Source: Rhodobacter sp. (GTDB lineage Bacteria; Pseudomonadota; Alphaproteobacteria; Rhodobacterales; Rhodobacteraceae). From it: a DNA stretch of 64,000 nucleotides. The notes below the pieces were generated by a model. That model was not told the origin of the DNA and searched no databases. It saw only the letters and a list, made by a program, of their open reading frames with translations. The stretch lies in the NCBI GenBank assembly GCA_027489175.1, contig JAIYAE010000023.1, forward strand, positions 37,168-101,167. The letters are read 5' to 3'. A program made the position numbers and the translations under genes. Every line of letters begins with the position of its first letter. Position 1 is the first letter of the stretch. Positions 8,827 through 17,429 of the stretch are shown here, piece after piece.

Positions 8827-11800
8827 ATGAAGATCGAGCGGAAGTTCACCACCGAAGCCACCGGCGCCTATGGTGCCTTGGCCTTTACCACCACCGTTTC
8901 CGAAATCCGCAACCCGGACGGCACGGTCGTCTTCCGCAATGACGCGGTCGAGATCCCCGAAGGCTGGAGCCAGGTCGCCTCGGACGTTCTGGCGCAGAAG
9001 TATTTCCGCAAGGCCGGCGTCCCCGGTGCCCTGAAGCGCGTCAAGGAAAAGGGCGTGCCTGAATTCCTGTGGCGCTCGGTCCCCGATGAAGAGGCGCTGG
9101 CCAAGCTGCCGGCCGATGCCCGCAACGTGGGTGAGACGTCCGCCAAGCAGGTCTTTGACCGTCTGGCCGGGGCCTGGGCCTACTGGGGCTGGAAGGGTGG
9201 CTATTTCACCACCGAGGCCGACGCCTCCGCCTATTATGACGAAATGCGCTTCATGCTGGCCCGCCAGATGGCCGCCCCGAACTCGCCCCAGTGGTTCAAC
9301 ACCGGCCTGCACTGGGCCTACGGCATCGACGGCCCGTCGCAGGGTCACTTCTATGTCGACCACCAGACCGGCAAGCTGACCAAATCCACCAGCGCCTACG
9401 AACACCCGCAGCCCCACGCCTGCTTCATCCAGTCGGTTAAGGATGACCTAGTGGGTGACGGCGGCATCATGGACCTCTGGGTGCGTGAAGCACGGCTCTT
9501 CAAATACGGCTCGGGCACCGGCACCAACTTCTCCTCGCTGCGGGGCGAGGGCGAGAAACTCTCGGGCGGCGGCAAATCCTCGGGCCTGATGGGCTTCCTC
9601 AAGATCGGTGACCGCGCCGCTGGCGCGATCAAGTCCGGCGGCACCACCCGCCGTGCGGCCAAGATGGTCATCATCGACATGGACCACCCGGATGTTGAGG
9701 ACTTCATCAACTGGAAGGTCATCGAAGAGCAGAAGGTCGCCTCGCTGGTGGCCGGATCCAAGATGCATGAGGCCCGCCTCAACGACATCTTCGCTGCGAT
9801 CAAATCCTTCGATGGCAGCATGGAGGGTGCTACCGACGCCGCCAAGAATCCGGCGCTGAAGGCCGCGATCAAGGCCGCCAAGAAGGCGATGATCCCCGAC
9901 ACCTACACCAACCGCATCCTGCAATACGCGCGTCAGGGCTTCACCTCGATCGAATTCCCCACCTACGACACCGACTGGGATTCCGAGGCCTACATCTCCG
10001 TCTCCGGCCAGAACTCCAACAACTCCGTCCGCGTGACCGACGCTTTCCTGACCGCCGTTAAGGAAGACAAACCGTGGGAGTTGATCCGCCGCACCGACGG
10101 CAAGGTCGCCAAGACCGTCTCCGCGCGTGAGCTTTGGGACCAGATCGGCCACGCCGCCTGGGCCTGCGCCGACCCGGGCATCCAGTTCCACGACACCGTC
10201 AACGCTTGGCACACCTGCCCCGAAGACGGCGCGATCCGGGGCTCGAACCCCTGCTCGGAATACATGTTCCTTGACGACACCGCCTGCAACCTCGCGTCGA
10301 TGAACCTGCTGACCTTCTTCCGCGACGGCAAGTTTGACGCCGACGCCTATGTCCACGCCTCGCGCCTCTGGACAGTGACGCTGGAAATCTCGGTGATGAT
10401 GGCGCAGTTCCCCTCAAAGGAAATCGCCCAGCTGTCCTTCGACTTCCGCACCCTTGGTCTGGGATACGCCAACATCGGCGGCCTTCTGATGAACATGGGC
10501 CTCGGCTATGACAGCAAGGAAGGCCGCGCGCTCTGCGGTGCCCTGACCGCGATCATGACCGGCGTTTCCTACGCCACCTCGGCCGAAATCGCCAAGGAAC
10601 TTGGCCCCTTCGCAGGCTATGCCCGCAACCGTGACCACATGCTGCGCGTCATCCGCAACCACCGCGCCGCCGCCCATTCGACCGGCGTCTATGAAGGCCT
10701 GAACGTGCCCGCCGTCGCCCTTGACCACGCGAACTGCCCGGACCAATCGCTTGTTTCCCTTGCGAAATCCGCCTGGGATGAGGCGCTGAAACTCGGCGAA
10801 GCCCACGGCTTCCGCAACGCGCAAACCACCGTCATCGCCCCCACCGGCACCATCGGCCTGGTGATGGACTGCGACACCACCGGGATCGAGCCTGACTTCG
10901 CCCTGGTCAAATTCAAGAAACTCGCCGGCGGCGGTTACTTCAAGATCATCAACCAGTCGGTTCCGGCTGCCCTTGAAAAGCTGGGCTACTCCACCGCCCA
11001 GGCGGCTGAGATCGTCGCCCATGCCGTTGGTCACGGCTCGCTCGGCCAGGCCCCGGCGATCAACCACACCTCGCTTCTCGGCCACGGCTTCGGCCCGCGC
11101 GAGATTGAGAAGATCGAGGCCGCACTCCCCTCCGCCTTCGACATCAAGTTCGTCTTCAACCAGTGGACCCTTGGCGCCGATTTCTGCAAAGGCACCCTTG
11201 GCATCCCGGAAGAAAAGCTGAACGACCCGACCTTCGACCTTCTGCGCCACCTTGGCTTTACCAAGGCCCAGATCGACGCAGCCAATGACCATGTCTGCGG
11301 CACGATGACCCTGGAAAACGCGCCGCACCTGAAGCCCGAACACTACTCGGTCTTCGACTGCGCCAACCCCTGCGGCAAGACCGGCAAGCGCTATCTTTCG
11401 GTCGAAAGCCATATCCACATGATGGCCGCGGCCCAGTCCTTCATCTCGGGCGCGATCTCGAAGACGATCAACATGCCGAACAACGCCACCATCGCCGAAA
11501 CGCTGGCGGCCTATGAACTTTCCCACTCGCTCGGCATCAAGGCCAACGCGCTTTACCGCGACGGTTCCAAACTCAGCCAACCCCTCGCCAGCGCGCTGAT
11601 CGAGGATGATGAGGACGCCGAAGAGATCTTGACCAACGGCTCGGTGATGGAAAAAGCCCAGGTCATCGCCGAAAAGATCGTCGAAAAGGTCATCATCAAG
11701 GAAATCGTCCGCTCCAACCGCGAAAAGCTGCCGGAACGCCGCAAGGGCTATACCCAGAAGGCCATCGTCGGCGGCCACAAGGTCTATCTCCGCACCGGCG

Positions 11801-12522
11801 AATACCAGGACGGCTCCTTGGGCGAAATCTTCATCGACATGCACAAGGAAGGGGCCGGCTTCCGCGCGATGATGAACAACTTCGCCATCGCCGTTTCGGT
11901 CGGCCTGCAATATGGCGTCCCGCTGGAAGAGTTTGTGGAGGCCTTCACCTTCACCCGCTTTGAACCCGCGGGCATGGTGCAGGGCAACGACAGCATCAAG
12001 AACGCAACCTCGATCCTTGACTACATCTTCCGCGAACTGGCGGTCAGCTACCTTGACCGCACCGATCTTGCGCATGTCGCCCCGAAGGGCGCCAGCTTCG
12101 ACGACCTCGGTCGCGGGGAAGAGGAAGGCAAGCGCAACATCTCCGAAGTCAGCGACGCCGCTGCCACCCGCGGGCTTGAGGTGCTGAAGCAAATCAGCTC
12201 CACCGGCTATCTGCGCAAACGCCTGCCGCAAGAGCTTGTGGTCCTGCAAGGCGGCATGGGCGTCTCGGCGCTGGCGAACGGGACGGACCCGGTCTCCACC
12301 CTGAACATGCTGGTCCCCGAAGGCCGGATGGCAGGCTTCTCGGAAAGCGTGTCCAGCTTCGCCATCACCTCCGCCACCGCCAGCGCGACCGACGCGCGGT
12401 CCAAGGCTAAGCTGCAAGGCTACACCGGCGACAGCTGCGGCGAGTGCGGCAACTACACAATGGTCAGGAACGGCTCCTGCCTCAAGTGCAACAGCTGTGG
12501 CGCAACGACTGGGTGCAGCTGA
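8827..12522 (+). CDS. nrdJ: Adenosylcobalamin-dependent (class II) ribonucleotide reductase
   Basis: Reduces ribonucleotides to deoxyribonucleotides with a B12-generated thiyl radical, oxygen-independently. 1,231 residues, the long alphaproteobacterial form. The substrate-binding and active-site segments [47 protein letters not shown] (about residues 470-490) and [19 protein letters not shown] are intact. The extreme C terminus has paired cysteines, [15 protein letters not shown] and [10 protein letters not shown], which look like a zinc ribbon plus the redox-active tail. Starts at ATG 8827 ([16 protein letters not shown]). A candidate NrdR operator and a 120-bp leader precede it, and a strong terminator follows. 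Confidence 0.96.
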   Translation: MKIERKFTTEATGAYGALAFTTTVSEIRNPDGTVVFRNDAVEIPEGWSQVASDVLAQKYFRKAGVPGALKRVKEKGVPEFLWRSVPDEEALAKLPADARNVGETSAKQVFDRLAGAWAYWGWKGGYFTTEADASAYYDEMRFMLARQMAAPNSPQWFNTGLHWAYGIDGPSQGHFYVDHQTGKLTKSTSAYEHPQPHACFIQSVKDDLVGDGGIMDLWVREARLFKYGSGTGTNFSSLRGEGEKLSGGGKSSGLMGFLKIGDRAAGAIKSGGTTRRAAKMVIIDMDHPDVEDFINWKVIEEQKVASLVAGSKMHEARLNDIFAAIKSFDGSMEGATDAAKNPALKAAIKAAKKAMIPDTYTNRILQYARQGFTSIEFPTYDTDWDSEAYISVSGQNSNNSVRVTDAFLTAVKEDKPWELIRRTDGKVAKTVSARELWDQIGHAAWACADPGIQFHDTVNAWHTCPEDGAIRGSNPCSEYMFLDDTACNLASMNLLTFFRDGKFDADAYVHASRLWTVTLEISVMMAQFPSKEIAQLSFDFRTLGLGYANIGGLLMNMGLGYDSKEGRALCGALTAIMTGVSYATSAEIAKELGPFAGYARNRDHMLRVIRNHRAAAHSTGVYEGLNVPAVALDHANCPDQSLVSLAKSAWDEALKLGEAHGFRNAQTTVIAPTGTIGLVMDCDTTGIEPDFALVKFKKLAGGGYFKIINQSVPAALEKLGYSTAQAAEIVAHAVGHGSLGQAPAINHTSLLGHGFGPREIEKIEAALPSAFDIKFVFNQWTLGADFCKGTLGIPEEKLNDPTFDLLRHLGFTKAQIDAANDHVCGTMTLENAPHLKPEHYSVFDCANPCGKTGKRYLSVESHIHMMAAAQSFISGAISKTINMPNNATIAETLAAYELSHSLGIKANALYRDGSKLSQPLASALIEDDEDAEEILTNGSVMEKAQVIAEKIVEKVIIKEIVRSNREKLPERRKGYTQKAIVGGHKVYLRTGEYQDGSLGEIFIDMHKEGAGFRAMMNNFAIAVSVGLQYGVPLEEFVEAFTFTRFEPAGMVQGNDSIKNATSILDYIFRELAVSYLDRTDLAHVAPKGASFDDLGRGEEEGKRNISEVSDAAATRGLEVLKQISSTGYLRKRLPQELVVLQGGMGVSALANGTDPVSTLNMLVPEGRMAGFSESVSSFAITSATASATDARSKAKLQGYTGDSCGECGNYTMVRNGSCLKCNSCGATTGCS

Positions 12523-12541
12523 ACTCTCGTCCAGAAACCAG

Positions 12542-12574
12542 AACGGCGGGCCTAGTGCCCGCCGTTTCTATTTT
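12542..12574 (+). terminator. Intrinsic terminator of nrdJ
   Basis: A 9-bp perfect stem AACGGCGGG/CCCGCCGTT with a 7-base loop, followed by TCTATTTT, starts about 20 bp after the nrdJ stop. Confidence 0.85.
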
Positions 12575-12689
12575 GGGGTTCGCTACAAGCGTGAACCCCA
12601 ATCTGTGACTCCCCAGTTATCCCACTGGTAACCGGGCGGGTGAAGTACCCGGTCTGCCAGCCAAAAGAAGCCAACTCAGTGTTCTCGAC

Positions 12690-12933
12690 CGACTTGTCCG
12701 TCGACAAATCGGGCCGCGCCTGCCCCGGGCAGGCGCGTTTCCGCGCCGCGCGGCCCCGCCCGCCCACGCGGCGGGTGTTCGATCGGGAAACGGTCCAATG
12801 GACCGTTTCTGATCCGGTCTCACCCCAGTCAGTCGTGCCCCGATTTCCAACCGTCCAGGATGGCCGAAAACCCCTTGCCCTCCGGCTTGCGCCTCCGGGC
12901 AATCGGCCCGGTCGACTGTCCACTGGACAGTCG
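12690..12933. repeat. Cluster of four palindromes, three with a single central base
   Basis: 12690-12711 has 9-base arms (CGACTTGTC/GACAAATCG, one mismatch). 12715-12737 has perfect 11-base arms starting CGCGCCTGCCC around one C. 12787-12809 has perfect 11-base arms starting GAAACGGTCCA around one A. 12913-12933 has perfect 10-base arms starting CGACTGTCCA around one C. Two share the core GTCCA-N-TGGAC. None has a T-tract, so they are not ordinary terminators. Confidence 0.75.
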
Positions 12934-12972
12934 CCTGATCGGCCCGAAGGGATCGCCCCCAGCTTTCCCTCT

Positions 12973-13015
12973 CCAAATATCCCACGGGAGGTCCGGAGGG
13001 TGTGAAACCCTCCGG
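12973..13015. repeat. Dispersed repeat, type B copy 1
   Basis: CCAAATATCCC, then GGGAGGTCCGG, then a 9-bp hairpin with arms CCGGAGGGT and ACCCTCCGG (12993-13015). A related copy lies at 20972-21005 (CAAATATCCC, GGGGGTCCGG and a hairpin with arms CCGGGGGC/GCCCCCGG). No coding potential; function unknown. Confidence 0.6.
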
Positions 13016-13155
13016 GGGCCAGCCCCAAGCGCTCCCATCCGTTAACAAATCCTGAAAACGAAATCCTAACCCCTTGGAATCCCTTGCGGCGCAAGATGTC
13101 CCTGCCCGGGACACCTCTGTTTGACCAGAACCCCGCCAAGGGCTACCATGCTGCC

Positions 13156-13575
13156 ATGACATCCGATCCCGCCCGCCAGATGACCCAGGCCCTCCGCGAT
13201 ACCGGGGTCCGTGTGACCCGTCAGCGGCAGACCCTTCTCAAGGTCCTGACCGAGGCCGAGGATCACCCCGACGCGGCCGAGCTTCACCGCCGGGCCCGCA
13301 CCCTCGATGACAGCCTGTCGCTCGCCACCGTCTACCGCACGCTTTCCGTGCTGGAGCGGGAGGGGGTCGTCCTGCGGCTGGCGCTGGAAAACGGCGGGGC
13401 CCGGTATGAGGTGGCGGACGCCCCGCATCACGACCACATCATCGACCTCGACACCGGCCAGATCACCGAGTTCCGGTCCGAAAAGATCGAGCAGCTGCAA
13501 CGCGAAATCGCGGCCGAGATGGGGTATGACATCGTCCACCACCGGCTGGAACTGTACTGCCGGAAGAAAGACTAG
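13156..13575 (+). CDS. Fur-family metalloregulator, Mur-like
   Basis: Winged-helix repressor of 139 residues: HTH region TGVRVTRQRQTLLKVL to SLATVYRTLSVLEREGVV, then the metal-binding PHHDHIIDLDTGQITEF. The E. coli Fur CxxC zinc pair that normally follows HHDH is absent, and only one cysteine remains (LELYCRKKD). That pattern matches the alphaproteobacterial Mur proteins, which sense manganese and repress Mn uptake genes. The ATG at 13156 is the only start giving a normal N terminus. Its TAG stop shares CTAG with the convergent flavin reductase gene. Metal specificity is inferred. Confidence 0.85.
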   Translation: MTSDPARQMTQALRDTGVRVTRQRQTLLKVLTEAEDHPDAAELHRRARTLDDSLSLATVYRTLSVLEREGVVLRLALENGGARYEVADAPHHDHIIDLDTGQITEFRSEKIEQLQREIAAEMGYDIVHHRLELYCRKKD

Positions 13576-14063
13576 CCCTCAAACCGCCCATAGCGGCCTT
13601 GGCTGAACACCAAGGGTTCCCCGTCACGGAAGCTGGCCCGAAGCACCCGCCCCACCAGGATCGCATGGTCCCCGCCGTCATGGGTGGCATGGGCGGCGCA
13701 GTCGAACCGGGCCAGGGCGGTGCGCAGGGTCGGCACGCCTTCCGCGTTCAGGGGCGCATCAAGGCCCGCGAAGCCTTCCCCGGTGCGGGCAAAGCGGGGG
13801 ATCCAGTCGGCCTGGTCAAGGCCCAGCACATGGATCGCATAGTGTGGCGCCGCGACAAAGACCCCGAACCGCCGCGAGGCGCGGGCCGGGGACCACAGCA
13901 CCAGCGGCGGGTCGAGCGACACAGATGAAAAGCTGTTGGCGGTGAACCCAACCGGCCCCTCCGGTCCCATCGTCGTCACCAGACAGACCCCGGTCGCAAA
14001 GCGGCCAAACGCGTCGCGCAGGTTACGGGTGTCGTCGTCGGTCAGCGGTGTTCCGTCTGGCAT
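13572..14063 (-). CDS. Flavin reductase-like (FMN-binding split barrel) protein
   Basis: 163 residues of the flavin_reductase/HpaC-RutF type. These proteins use NAD(P)H to make reduced FMN for partner oxygenases, or bind FMN themselves. Family features: AFGRFATGVCLVTTMGPEGPVGFTANSFSSVSLDPPLVLW, then FAAPHYAIHVLGLDQ-like core and DHAILVGRVLRA near the end. ATG 14063 has AAGGGAAG five bases upstream; a GTG at 14084 in frame is less likely. It directly follows the OYE-type oxidoreductase on the same strand with 68 bp between, so the pair may share a transcript. Confidence 0.85.
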   Translation of the reverse strand: MPDGTPLTDDDTRNLRDAFGRFATGVCLVTTMGPEGPVGFTANSFSSVSLDPPLVLWSPARASRRFGVFVAAPHYAIHVLGLDQADWIPRFARTGEGFAGLDAPLNAEGVPTLRTALARFDCAAHATHDGGDHAILVGRVLRASFRDGEPLVFSQGRYGRFEG

Positions 14064-14131
14064 GGTCTTCCCTTGAACGCTCACGCTCAGATATTCCGAT
14101 GCGGCAGAGATTCAACGGCAAAAGCAACCTT

Positions 14132-16162
14132 TCAGACCTGCCGCACAAGGCGCAGCGCATCATAAATCGCGGCATGGGTGTTGCGCGCTGCCACCGCATC
14201 GCCGATCCGGTAGAGCGCAAAGCCAGCACCAGCAGGCTGTGGGTGCCCGGCCACCAGTGCCTCGTGATCCAAGGCGCCAAGATTGGCTGACAAGGGTTTG
14301 AGATCAAAGTAGATATCGGCCAAGGGCTGGGTGCCGTGGTTCACGACGATCTGGTCATAATCGGCCGTCCGGGTCTGGCTGCCGTAGTCGGTGCCGATCA
14401 CCGCGCGCAGGCGGTTTCCGGCGCGCTCTGCCGCCAGAAGCCGCCACATTACGGTAAAGGTCACGTCGCGCGCCTGCATGGCCCGCACATAAGGCACAAG
14501 GTTCATCCCCATGACATCAGGCGCAAAGGTCCGGTCGGGGGTCATCACCTCGACCTTGGCCCCGCTGTCGGCCAGCATCTGCGCCGCCTGCATCGCCACA
14601 TGGTCGCCCGCATCGTCAAAGAGAAGGACATTTGCGCCCGGCTTGACGTCGCCCGAGAGGATGTCCCAGGCGGTGACCACAAGGTCATTACCCTCGCGCA
14701 GCACATCGCGGGTTGGCAGGCCACCGGTGGCGACGACAACGACATCCGGCTTTTCTGACAGGATGTCAGAAGCTTCCGCGAAGGTATTGAAGTGAAATTC
14801 CACCCCATGCCGCGCGCATTGCGCGATGCGCCAGTCGATGATCCCGATCATCTCGCGGCGACGGACGCTGCGGGCCGTCAACAAGACCTGCCCACCGGGC
14901 TGGGCAGCGGCCTCGAACACCACCACGCTGTGTCCGCGTTCGCCTGCCACGCGCGCGGCCTCCAGCCCCGCAGGGCCGGCCCCCACGATCACCACTTTCT
15001 TCGCAACCGGTGCCGGGGGGATGGCATGCGGCTGTTCGCCCTCGCGCCCGGTGGAGGGGTTGTGGATGCACAGCGCCATGCCGCCTTGGTAAATGCGGTC
15101 GAGGCAGTAGGTGGCCCCCACACAAGGACGGATCGTATCCTCTTGGCCTGCCAAGATTTTCTGCACGATGTGCGGGTCAGCCATATGGGCGCGGGTCATG
15201 CCGACCATGTCCAGCCGCCCTGTTGCCACGGCATGCCGGGCGGTTGCCACATCGGGGATGCGGGCGGCGTGAAAGGTCGGCAGACCGCTGGCCGCGCGCA
15301 CCTGGCCGGCATAGTCCAGATGCGGGGCAGACGGCATGCCCTGGACCGGAATCACCCCGGTCAATGCAGCATCGGTATGGATCCGCCCCCGGATCACGTT
15401 CAGGAAATCCACGAGGCCCGAGGCGTTGAAGCGGCGGGCCATGTCCAGCCCATCCTCCGCCGGGATGCCGCCATCCTCCATCTCATCGCCAACAAAGCGC
15501 AGGCCCAGCAGGAACCCCGGCCCCACCCGGTCACGGCAGGCCTGCAGCACCTCCATCGTGAAGCGCAGGCGGTTTTCCAGCGTCGTGGCATCATAGGGGC
15601 CGGGGGGCATGCCGTTCGTCAGCGGGCTGATGAACTGGTCCATCAAATGGCCATAGCATTCAAACTCTACCCCATCGAGGCCCGCCGCCTGCATCCGTTC
15701 AGCCGCGTCGGCGTAGTCCTTGATAATGCGAGAGATATCCCAGTCTTCAATGATCTTCGGAAAAGCCCGGTGTGCGGGTTCACGGCTTGGGCCAGCGCCT
15801 AGAACCGGCAGCCAATCCCCTTTGTCCCAGCGGGTGCGGCGGCCAAGGTGGCTGATCTGGATCATCACCGCTGCCCCCGCCTCATGGCAGTCATCGGCCA
15901 GGCGGCGCATCCATGGCACCACCTCATCCTTCCAGACCAACACATTGCCAAAGGCGGGCGGGCTGTCGCGCGACACGCTTGCCGACCCCGCCGTCATCAC
16001 CATGGCGACGCCGCCCTTCGCCCGTTCAAGGTGGTAAAGACGGTAGCGGTCCTTGGGCATCCCATCGTCGGTGTAGGCCGGTTCGTGGCTGGTGGTCATG
16101 ATCCGGTTGCGCAGGGTCAGATGCTTCAGCTGATAGGGCTGGAGAAGCGGATCGGATGACAT
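14132..16162 (-). CDS. NADH:flavin oxidoreductase, TMADH/2,4-dienoyl-CoA reductase type
   Basis: 676-residue, two-domain flavoprotein. Residues 1 to about 370 form an OYE-like FMN TIM barrel (LTLRNRIMTTSHEP, IQISHLGRR, DGVEFECYGHLMDQFISPLTN). A Cys cluster follows (RPCVGATYCLDRIYQGGMALCIHNP) that binds a 4Fe-4S centre. The last third is an FAD/NAD(P) dinucleotide-binding domain beginning VVIVGAGPAGLEAARVAGERGH. Relatives include trimethylamine dehydrogenase, histamine dehydrogenase and N-methylproline or dimethylglycine demethylases, so an N-demethylation role is plausible. It is divergent from a TetR regulator with a palindromic operator between them. Confidence 0.88.
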   Translation of the reverse strand: MSSDPLLQPYQLKHLTLRNRIMTTSHEPAYTDDGMPKDRYRLYHLERAKGGVAMVMTAGSASVSRDSPPAFGNVLVWKDEVVPWMRRLADDCHEAGAAVMIQISHLGRRTRWDKGDWLPVLGAGPSREPAHRAFPKIIEDWDISRIIKDYADAAERMQAAGLDGVEFECYGHLMDQFISPLTNGMPPGPYDATTLENRLRFTMEVLQACRDRVGPGFLLGLRFVGDEMEDGGIPAEDGLDMARRFNASGLVDFLNVIRGRIHTDAALTGVIPVQGMPSAPHLDYAGQVRAASGLPTFHAARIPDVATARHAVATGRLDMVGMTRAHMADPHIVQKILAGQEDTIRPCVGATYCLDRIYQGGMALCIHNPSTGREGEQPHAIPPAPVAKKVVIVGAGPAGLEAARVAGERGHSVVVFEAAAQPGGQVLLTARSVRRREMIGIIDWRIAQCARHGVEFHFNTFAEASDILSEKPDVVVVATGGLPTRDVLREGNDLVVTAWDILSGDVKPGANVLLFDDAGDHVAMQAAQMLADSGAKVEVMTPDRTFAPDVMGMNLVPYVRAMQARDVTFTVMWRLLAAERAGNRLRAVIGTDYGSQTRTADYDQIVVNHGTQPLADIYFDLKPLSANLGALDHEALVAGHPQPAGAGFALYRIGDAVAARNTHAAIYDALRLVRQV

Positions 16163-16222
16163 GGCGGCCTCATGGTCGGACAGGGGCAGGGTAGCGGGCG
16201 CTCTGACCCCTCTCAAGAAAAA

Positions 16223-16238
16223 TCGACATATGTGTCGA
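16223..16238. promoter_or_regulatory. Palindromic operator between the oxidoreductase and tetR genes
   Basis: TCGACATATGTGTCGA: 6-bp arms TCGACA/TGTCGA around TATG, centred in the 122-bp divergent intergenic region. It is the natural binding site for the adjacent TetR protein controlling both directions. Confidence 0.6.
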
Positions 16239-16284
16239 GTTTCCGGCATTGTGCGGGACAGGGGCGCAAGGCTAGGCTTTCGGG

Positions 16285-16953
16285 ATGAGCAGGGACCGGA
16301 CAGAGCGGGGGTGGCGCGGCACGCCGGAGGGGTGGCTGGATGCGGCCTATGATCTTCTGGTGGAAAGCGGTGTCGACGCGGTCAAGGTGATGCCGCTTGC
16401 GCAGCGGCTGGGGCTGTCGCGCACCAGTTTCTACTGGCATTTCGCCGATCGTGAGGCGCTTTTGGCCGGGCTGGTGGCGCGGTGGCGGGCGCAGAACACC
16501 GGCAACCTTGTGGCCCGCTGTGAGGCCCCGGCCACGACGATTGCCGAGGCGATGCTGAACCTGATCGACTGCTGGGTTGACCCGCAGCTTTTTGACAGCC
16601 GGTTGGAATTTGCCATGCGGACCTGGGCCTTGACCGACCCCGGGGTCGATGCCGCGCTGGTTGAGGCGGACGCGCAGCGGCTGGCGGCGATTACCGCGCT
16701 CTTCCAGCGTTTCGGCTATGGCGCGACCGAGGCCGATACCCGGGCACGGACGCTGTATCTGACGCAGGTCGGCTATATCGCCTTGCGCTCGGACGAAAGT
16801 TTTGCGGTGCGGATGGGGCGGATCCCGGCCTATGTGCTGACGTTTTCCGGTGTGGCCCCGTCAGAGGCCGAGGTCGCGGCATTCCGCGCCCGGCATCTGG
16901 TCAGGTCAGACGGGCAAGCAGGGCCAGAAGATGCGCTTGTTCGGCAGGGGTAA
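16285..16953 (+). CDS. TetR/AcrR-family transcriptional regulator
   Basis: 222 residues. The N-terminal helix-turn-helix reads GWLDAAYDLLVESGVDAVKVMPLAQRLGLSRTSFYWHFADREALLAGL, a classical TetR DNA-binding domain. The C-terminal ligand domain is helical and divergent. ATG 16285 follows GGG-rich sequence. Divergent from the OYE-type oxidoreductase, with TCGACATATGTGTCGA between, so it probably represses that gene and itself. Its 3' end overlaps the convergent MarR gene by 53 bp. Confidence 0.88.
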   Translation: MSRDRTERGWRGTPEGWLDAAYDLLVESGVDAVKVMPLAQRLGLSRTSFYWHFADREALLAGLVARWRAQNTGNLVARCEAPATTIAEAMLNLIDCWVDPQLFDSRLEFAMRTWALTDPGVDAALVEADAQRLAAITALFQRFGYGATEADTRARTLYLTQVGYIALRSDESFAVRMGRIPAYVLTFSGVAPSEAEVAAFRARHLVRSDGQAGPEDALVRQG

Positions 16954-17323
16954 GCGGGGCCAGCGTCTCGGCCGAGACCGCCAGCGCCGTTGCAGTGCGG
17001 GCAGAGAACAGGGCCGCCCCGCTGTCGGTCAGGGTGACGGTCAGGCGGCGGCGGTCTTCGGGGTCGGCAGCGGTGGCGGCGTAGCCAAGGCGCACCAGCC
17101 GGTCCACCACGCCCTTGATCGTGGCCGCATCCATGGCCGTCGCGCGGCCAAGCTGGTTTTGCGACATGGGGCCGACCTCGGCCAGCCGGGCAAGGACGGC
17201 GAACTGGGTGGTCGTGACCTCGGGGATCTGGGCGGCAAAGATTGCCAAATGCCGCTGCGTCACACGGCGCAGGACATAGCCGATCTGGTCATCAAGGCTG
17301 TAAGGTTTGGGTGTGTCACTCAT
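16901..17323 (-). CDS. MarR-family transcriptional regulator
   Basis: 140-residue winged-helix repressor: YSLDDQIGYVLRRVTQRHLAIF, recognition region GPMSQNQLGRATAMDAATIKGVVDRLVRLG, and the wing AADPEDRRRLTVTLTDSG. MSDTPKPY at ATG 17323 is the family-like start. It is divergent from the seven-gene heterocycle operon (17430-27700), with a 107-bp intergenic region carrying a dyad TTGTTATCATACAA. That makes it the probable specific regulator of the operon, its ligand presumably the substrate or an intermediate. Confidence 0.88.
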   Translation of the reverse strand: MSDTPKPYSLDDQIGYVLRRVTQRHLAIFAAQIPEVTTTQFAVLARLAEVGPMSQNQLGRATAMDAATIKGVVDRLVRLGYAATAADPEDRRRLTVTLTDSGAALFSARTATALAVSAETLAPLTPAEQAHLLALLARLT

Positions 17324-17363
17324 CGCCTTGCGATACGCGCTGGACCGCAGGCGCGCAAGACGG

Positions 17364-17405
17364 TTGACAGGGGCAGGCTTGGGTCGCAAACTTGTTATCA
17401 TACAA
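17364..17405 (+). promoter_or_regulatory. Probable promoter and MarR operator of the heterocycle operon
   Basis: TTGACA at 17364-17369 is a consensus -35 element. A reasonable but weak -10 (CAAACT) follows after 17 bp. The dyad TTGTTATCATACAA at 17392-17405 overlaps or directly follows the -10, where a MarR dimer would block initiation. Transcription start not determined. Confidence 0.5.
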
Positions 17406-17429
17406 ACGAAATGCCGGGATGAACCGCCC

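Larger units (their letters stand above)
12575..13155. other. Gene-free region rich in palindromes and a type B repeat
   Basis: About 580 bp between the nrdJ terminator and the Fur-family gene. Open frames here (minus-strand frames of 181 and 195 codons) are Arg/Gly/Pro-rich and recognisable as none. It holds four palindromes between 12690 and 12933 and a dispersed repeat with hairpin at 12973-13015. It looks like a landing zone for short repetitive elements. Confidence 0.6.

Noticed and set aside
10414..12417. 667-codon minus-strand frame opposite nrdJ
   Set aside because: Shadow of a GC3-biased gene; composition has no family pattern and no ribosome site.
12552..13162. Two minus-strand frames of 181 and 195 codons between nrdJ and the Fur-family gene
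   Set aside because: They run through palindromes and the terminator, and their products are low-complexity without a recognisable domain.
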